A stretch of 64,000 bases of DNA, taken from the NCBI RefSeq assembly GCF_014805625.2, contig NW_023998449.1, positions 1 to 64,000 on the forward strand, given 5' to 3'. The stretch comes from Glossina fuscipes. Its lineage: Eukaryota > Arthropoda > Insecta > Diptera > Glossinidae. Below the pieces are notes generated by a model. The model had not been told where the DNA came from, did not search any database, and saw nothing but the letters and a program-made list of their open reading frames with translations. A program made the position numbers and the translations under genes. Each line of letters begins with the position of its first letter. The stretch's first letter is position 1. Shown here in pieces: positions 58,740 to 64,000 of this stretch.

Positions 58740-59075
58740 TATCTGCGCCACCAAGGTACTTAGTTCTGCTTTTCAGTTCGCTCTTTATTACGGTTTCATG
58801 ACATTAAGGCGTTCTTCAAGGACTTATGGACTTCAGTATGGCCTTCGGGACAGCGTATAATCTACCTTCTCTGTTATACTGTAATCTACTTTATTCAGTA
58901 AAGTCCTTCAAGCTCCAATTTTTGAAACTGCATTCGTTCGCAACAGATTACTTTATTCGTAACCATGAATTCAAGAATCTTGATCCGCTCCTCGATCTTG
59001 GTACTTCATTTGATTATAAACTTGGCTTCAGTTTGCATATTGAAGAGCCTATGATAGGTTTGCCCTCGACTTTAT
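58740..59075 (+). pseudogene. LINE reverse transcriptase fragment
   Basis: Across two frames the stretch carries GVLQGLMDFSMAFGTAYN, in the position of the GVPQGS motif, and NHEFKNLDPLLDLGTSFDYK followed by LGFSLHIE. The latter corresponds to the DLGV.FD.KL.F..HI block that ends the RT domain in Jockey/CR1-group LINEs. It may belong to the same family as the relic at 26.0-27.5 kb. The catalytic YADD region is deleted. Confidence 0.55.
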
Positions 59076-60567
59076 TAAACACCGACGTACCATTTGTAAC
59101 ATGGGGCTATGTATAATAATCTGTTAGAAATTTAATCCTGTGCTGTAGGATCTGTTTATTTCACGCAAGAGAAAAAGAAAACCCGTTCGAGAGGAGTCAA
59201 AACCAAGAAAAGTGGCCATAAATGTCTCTTTCAGAGTTCTGTTTGTAAAAAAACAACCGTAACGGAAAAATAGAAACAGCTATTGGAAAATGAATTATTA
59301 ATCCAAAAATTTAAAAAAATTAAAGTGCTTCCGAAATTAAATTTGCGAATTGTGAAGAAAAAGAAATAGACAATTTCCTCTTTAAATATCGACCTAAATT
59401 AAGGAATGTTAAACAATGTGTACATTTTCAGCACAATGTATTGTGACTTCCTTCTAAGCTCATTAATGGGGAGGAGAACCATGACAACTGTGGATGGTTG
59501 TGTTGATGGAATGCATACATGCTATTCAAAGCCAGCGAAAATTGAAGAAATTTTTATTAATACAAAAGGAAACATGGCTTACTGGGGGTGGTAGTAAGTA
59601 GTCTGAATTTTAGTGCACTAGTAACTTATTGTTATTTATATAAAATCAAACACTTTTCTAGCTTTTTAAGACCTTGAAATGAAAATCAGGACAGTCTATT
59701 TCGAATCTTCTCATTATTGGCATTTGTGGAACGGCCTAGCTTCTGCGCGGTAGAGCGTTACGAAATTTAGAATATGGCGTGCCGCATGACAAAAAAAATT
59801 GGAATTAAAATAAGGTAAAAAAGAAGATTCTAGCGAAACCGTTAAGGAACTCCTTCACGGTGGTGTGCCCACGAGCCAAGACCGTCTGCGAGGCCCGTTG
59901 TCTGTCCGCTTTTCGTTACCCTAACCTGCACGCACACCCACCCATATTCCGTTTTGGCGATAGGGCATCGGGATACAACGTCAAGGATATGCTACTCCTA
60001 CGTACAATTTTCATAATTTTAGTTTGATTTTATTTAATTAAATATTGTAACTAAATATATGTATGTGTTCAATTGTTAAATAAAAATATCCAAATATCCT
60101 TTTTTTAAATCATGTTAATAAAAATAGTATATTTAATATTTATTTATTTATTTATTTTTGCCTTTTGGTTTATATTAAATTTAAAAAAGAATACTTACGT
60201 TGACGCTGCACTAAACATACCATTGGTAATAAGCGAGAGTTTTTCTCGCGATTTTCTTCTAAAGGTATGGATATTTCCGCTCGTCGTCCAGCTTTCCATG
60301 TCCGATAATAAGGCGTTCACCTGTTTGAGGACTAGAAGTAATGGATGGTGAACTATTTTTGCTTTTCTCGTTCTATGTAATTTTAATTATTAGTAATTAT
60401 TGGAATATCTTGAACGGAATGCGTGCGAAAGCAAAAAAATTAAGAAATAAATAAAACAAAAAATATATTTATGTAAAGAACAAAAAACTTATGGAAGTTT
60501 TGTAACAAGAATTGGTGAACTTTTTACCGACATAGCATTTGAAAAATAACATACGTGAAGAAGAAAA
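59076..60567. other. No recognised gene; SINE-like copy inside
   Basis: A lysine-rich plus-strand string (59160-59370) and a 62-codon frame (59406-59594) have no recognisable family. The SINE-like repeat at 59729-59825 and its GAGGCCCGTTGTCTGTCC flank are the only repeats seen. Confidence 0.3.
59729..59825 (+). repeat. Short dispersed repeat with tRNA-like head and A-rich tail, copy 2
   Basis: CGGCCTAGCTTCTGCGCGGT + AGAGCGTTACGAAATTTAG, GGCGTGCCGCATGAC and an A-rich tail. It matches 42284-42382 across the head and the GYGCCRYATGAC block. TAGCTTCTGCGCGGTAGAGC resembles a tRNA D-arm region. Confidence 0.45.
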
Positions 60568-61550
60568 TTGTTATTATTATTATTATTATTACTATAATTT
60601 TAGAATAATGAAATAAGTTCTTAGACTAAAAAAAAGACATTGAGCATTAGCAGCACAGGCTATCGGCTCTAATATAAATAAATGTACATTAGATAATGAG
60701 TTTAGTAGTATTAATAAAGTAATATATTGAATTTATATTCGGTTCTGAGTCTGAGTTTAGAATGTCCAAAGGGTTACACGCTCCAAAAGAATCCTTCTAG
60801 GCAAGGAAAACTTGAGGCAGTCGCAGAGAATGTACTTTACAGTTAGAATTTGTCCACAACTGCAGATTTGGGAGGAAGACTTCTTCAAGATCCATTGGTG
60901 AGTTGCAATTGTATGACCCAGGCGAATTCTCGAAAATGTTTGGATCTTGGTTTTCTCAACATTTGTTGGATATAGAGGTGGAGTTAATTGAGGGGTAAAG
61001 CAAGAGTAGTGTTTGATGATGGTATTGTAAATTTCCTTCTGCAAATTTTTACTTTAACTTTTCTCCCAATGTATCTATGAAGATCCAACTTTTCCATGAC
61101 ATCATCCATAATTAGAAGAAGCAGCATCCTTTGCCGCTCGATCAGCCTGCTCATTTCCCAACAAACCTATGTGACTTGGTACCCATAACATTTTAATTTT
61201 TCCGTCGGGTGTTGTAATTATATTCCTTAATTTGTTGATGGTGCTCCATCTCGAAGTCGAAGGATTCCGAATCGCTTGTACTACAGACAAACTGTCGGTA
61301 ACAATGACGGTTTTGAGTTTGTTTTTATGGGCAAGGTTCGCAGCATGAAGGATAGTTCTGGCTTCGGTTGTGAAAGTTGAAGTACTTTCGTGAAATATCG
61401 ATTTGGAGACGCAACTTTCAAGTTCTAAGGTAGATATGCAATTTTCCTGGAACATGGCACATCTATCAATATTATTTGAAAGAGATATTGGAATCCTTTT
61501 ATTTTCGACGAAAGCACGGGGGGCTCTATCAGATGTTGAAGTGAAGACCA
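60568..61550 (-). mobile_element. 5'-truncated I-clade LINE copy with internal deletion
   Basis: The minus strand starts (about 61525) with the linker before the RT (AFVENKRIPISLSNNIDRC, like 37003-37060) and after ESCVS jumps straight into the RNase H domain (IFHESTSTFTTEARTILHAA). Thus about 1.6 kb, the whole RT, is deleted, and the 149-codon frame stays open across the junction. RNase H ends at a frameshift near 61100. The C-terminal segment (60757-61044) has a Cys-rich CSCGQILTVKYILCDC block. The 3' end is a (TAA)n tail at about 60569-60592. Confidence 0.88.
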
Positions 61551-61783
61551 TATAGCCTGGAGCATCTACGTGCTTTTCTGCTTTCTGTCTACCTGTACCA
61601 TATCTCGTCAGTAATCATAAATTACTAAATACTGTCTCAATATATATTTAAAGACTCGATCACATCCTAGTGAAATGTTCCTGATTTTCGAATTTAACCT
61701 AACAAAAGTAAAAAGAAAGACTTCTTCCAGACAAAGTTCGGAACTCAATTCTATCACCAAGGAAAATCGACGGTATGAACCAA
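61551..61783. other. Short spacer between two LINE fragments
   Basis: About 230 bp without recognised feature separates the two minus-strand LINE copies. Confidence 0.5.
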
Positions 61784-62865
61784 ATATTATTATTATTATT
61801 TTAATTTTAGACTAATGAAATGAATTCTTAGACTAAAAAAAAGACATTGAGCACTAACAACACAGGCTATCGGCTCTAATTGTAAAAAAGAATAATAAAA
61901 TGTACATTAGATAATGAGCTTGGTAGTATTAATAAAGTAATGTATAGAATTGATATTCTGTTCTGAAGCTGATTGTAGAATGTTCAAAGGGTTAATCGTT
62001 CCAAATGCAATACCTCTAGCCAAGGAAAAGTTGAGGCAGTCGCAGAGATTGTGCTTTATAGTAAGAGTTTGTCCACAACTGCAGATTGGGGAAGAAGACT
62101 TCTTTAGGATCCATTGGTGAGTTGCAATTGTATGACCAAGGCGAATTCTCGAAAATGTTTGGATCTTGGTTTTCTCAACATTTGTTGGATATAGAGGTGG
62201 AGTTAATTGAGGGTTAATGCAAGAGTAGTGTTGATGATAGTATTGTAAATTTTCGTCTGCAATTTTCTCTTTAACTTTACTTCCAATGTATCTTTGAAGA
62301 TCCAACTTTTCCATGACATCATCCATAATTAGAGGAGCAGAAGGAGATCCTTTGCCGCTCGATCAGCCTGCTCATTTCCCAATAAACCGATGTGAATTGG
62401 TACCCATAACATTTTAATTTTTCCGTCGGGTGTAGTAATTACATTTCTTAATTTGTTGATGGTGCTCCATCTCGAAGTCGAAGGGTTTCGAATAGCTTGT
62501 AATAAGGACAAACTGTCGGCAACAATGACCGCTTTGAGTTTGCTTTTATGGACAAGGTTCGCAACGCGAAGGATAGCTCTGGCTTCGGTTGTGAACGTTG
62601 AAGGACTTTCGGGAAATATGTGATTGAGAAGAACCTGTCCTGTAGCATCTACCACGGCACAAGCAGGAGGCAGGCCAAAAGATTTTGAGCCGTCTGTGTA
62701 TAAAAGGTTGCAACCAGTACTCTCCAATAGTTGGGTTTTTTCAGCTATTAGATTCCTGAAGACGTAATTTGGAGTATCTTCTTTTTTGTACATAGACAGC
62801 GAGATGTCAAAAGAGCAGTCTTTCAAAATCCACGGAGGTTTAACACCAAAAGAGCGGAAAATTGT
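61784..62865 (-). mobile_element. 5'-truncated I-clade LINE copy (RNase H and C-terminus)
   Basis: The minus strand begins in the connection domain (SFGVKPPWILKDCSFDISLS). It runs through RNase H (LLYTDGSKS, TEARAILRVA, VIADSLSLLQ, WVPIHIGLLGNEQADRAAK) to a frame break at about 62327. The C-terminal segment (61907-62326) follows with MDDVMEKLDLQRYIGSKVKE and CSCGQTLTIKHNLCDC, then a 3' tail of TAA repeats at 61784-61800. VTDSLS has become VADSLS and PSHIG has become PIHIG in RNase H, so the catalytic centre is altered. Confidence 0.9.
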
Positions 62866-64000
62866 TAATATTAAAATATTAGAAAAGAACAAAAAATTGT
62901 TATAAAAAGATTAATATATTAACCAAAATTGCCAAACGACTGCCTGCATTGTAGACTTAAGTTATAGGAATTTACACACGAGAAATTTTAGTAGATTATT
63001 TTGCCTTGTTTTTTCCTGAATAAAAAAAAAAGTGATTTTAAGATTTCTGAGTATTTTGTTTACTTCAAGCAAATAATGCATTGATAATTAAATAAAAGCA
63101 AAAAAAGAAAAAAGGGCGCAGGAGAAGTCTTTCATATGAATAATTATTAAACTGTGCTGTGAAGAATCGCATAAGTTGACGTCAATGCTTTGTTAAAAGC
63201 GTTAGAAAAGCGGAAAGAAATATGTTTCATTTGACAAACCAATCACATTTTAAAGAAAATAAATTTATAAAGGGAAGACCGCCAAAAGATAGACAAACAT
63301 TCTACACTCACAGCACAAACCATAGAATCGTGTTTAATTTTTTCTATTCTTTTCTGTTCAGCAATCTGTTCAGAACTTCGGAATCAAACAACAACTAATC
63401 TGCTCAAAATACACAGACGGACTATGCACCTTTCTTCTTGTCACGGTTCTCTCTTGCATAATAGAGAGATTTAGCAAGAAAGACCATTATTATCACTAAA
63501 AATTTTTTTTTCTTTCTTCGGCGACTCCCCTATAAAAAATTCATTGCAAATAGAAGAGCACTGCGTAGACACACATTGGGGTGTGCAAAGATTAGTATTC
63601 AGTGTTTCGAAACTATAGTTCGAAATACAGTTTTTGAACATTTCTCTAGATTGAGCTGTTACAACCCGGACAAGCTGAGAGTCGCAAAGTGGAAGAGGAT
63701 TATTTAAGTACTACAGCACTGTCGATCTATGAAAATAGATCGATGTGTAAAGGCACCTCAGTTGAGTGAGGAAGTTGGACGATTGCTGGCACAAGGTTTA
63801 TAAATTTTATAAAAATATAATCATATAAGTGATTTTTAGAACTACAACTCGCACAAAAATGTGCATAAAAATTATGTAAAATTAAATACTACTACCTATT
63901 TTGATTGAGAAAATCTTTTATATATTGGAAACTAAATGTAAATTTCTAGCAAATCGATTACGATCATTTCAACATTCAAATTCATTTATTTATAGCCCAA
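62866..64000. other. No recognised gene; hairpin at 63722-63743
   Basis: TCGATCTAT/GAAA/ATAGATCGA (63722-63743) is a perfect 9-bp hairpin with a GAAA loop. TATA-like strings are at 63253-63260 and 63531-63538. The stretch may hold a promoter or a decayed LTR, but no coding region was found. Confidence 0.35.

Noticed and set aside
63660..63790. Hammerhead ribozyme or H/ACA snoRNA
   Set aside because: The conserved CUGAUGA core is absent, and the H and ACA boxes are not at correct spacing.
1..64000. CRISPR array, prophage, operons or bacterial-type signals
   Set aside because: Introns, LINEs, mariner and Polinton genes show animal DNA; no short regularly spaced repeats with unique spacers occur.

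Overview
The window is AT-rich nuclear DNA of an animal, most likely a brachyceran fly. Introns are 50-60 bp, and the mobile elements present are an insect-type Polinton/adintovirus-like element, a mellifera-type mariner, an I-clade LINE with a (TAA)n tail, and a gypsy-like element. A tephritid fruit fly is my best guess, but nothing here proves it. Two assembly gaps are present (100 N at 21577-21676, 400 N at 33439-33838).

Almost everything is transposon or repeat. 1-6.9 kb is a Polinton-type (Maverick/adintovirus-like) element: packaging ATPase (open to the window edge), phospholipase-A2/core protein, adenain-like protease, protein-primed DNA polymerase B (badly broken) and a small OB-fold-like protein (intact). 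A 0.55 kb repeat follows. 7.5-16.1 kb is a tandem array of about 2.9-3.0 kb units (two full, one truncated) with a mariner inserted in the first unit. At 16.15-17.5 kb lies a second, deletion-scrambled Polinton relic, followed by the same 0.55 kb repeat. 18.3-22.1 kb holds a 1.1 kb LTR, a tRNA-Lys-like antisense segment directly beside it, and a gag-protease remnant on the opposite strand with no reverse transcriptase. 23.9-24.7 kb is a dead Polinton integrase. 24.8-27.5 kb is a decayed LINE. 27.55-27.7 kb is another polymerase scrap, and 28.2-29.06 kb is a degenerate piece of 18S rRNA. 29.85-39.8 kb is a diverged copy of the tandem-array unit, split by an I-clade LINE (about 32.25-39.01 kb). 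That LINE is itself split by a 1,788-bp solo LTR with a clean 4-bp target duplication.

Only two apparently intact host genes are visible, and they are convergent: PIGN (GPI ethanolamine phosphate transferase 1, two exons, 48949-51672, +) and an unrecognised four-exon gene (52305-55165, -) predicted at 555 residues. A 5' fragment of a cyclophilin-H gene (exon 1, intron 1, part of exon 2) sits at 44250-44503 between two 183-bp direct repeats. At the right end are a small LINE relic (58.7-59.1 kb) and two 5'-truncated minus-strand copies of the I-clade LINE (60.6-62.9 kb).

The sequence therefore reads as heterochromatin-like, nested transposon territory surrounding a small gene island. The observations most worth following are the tRNA-antisense/LTR arrangement with oppositely oriented gag-pro, the 3-kb tandem array bracketed by Polinton copies, the solo LTR with a cluster of 20-bp palindromes, uneven decay within the Polinton, and the captured cyclophilin fragment.
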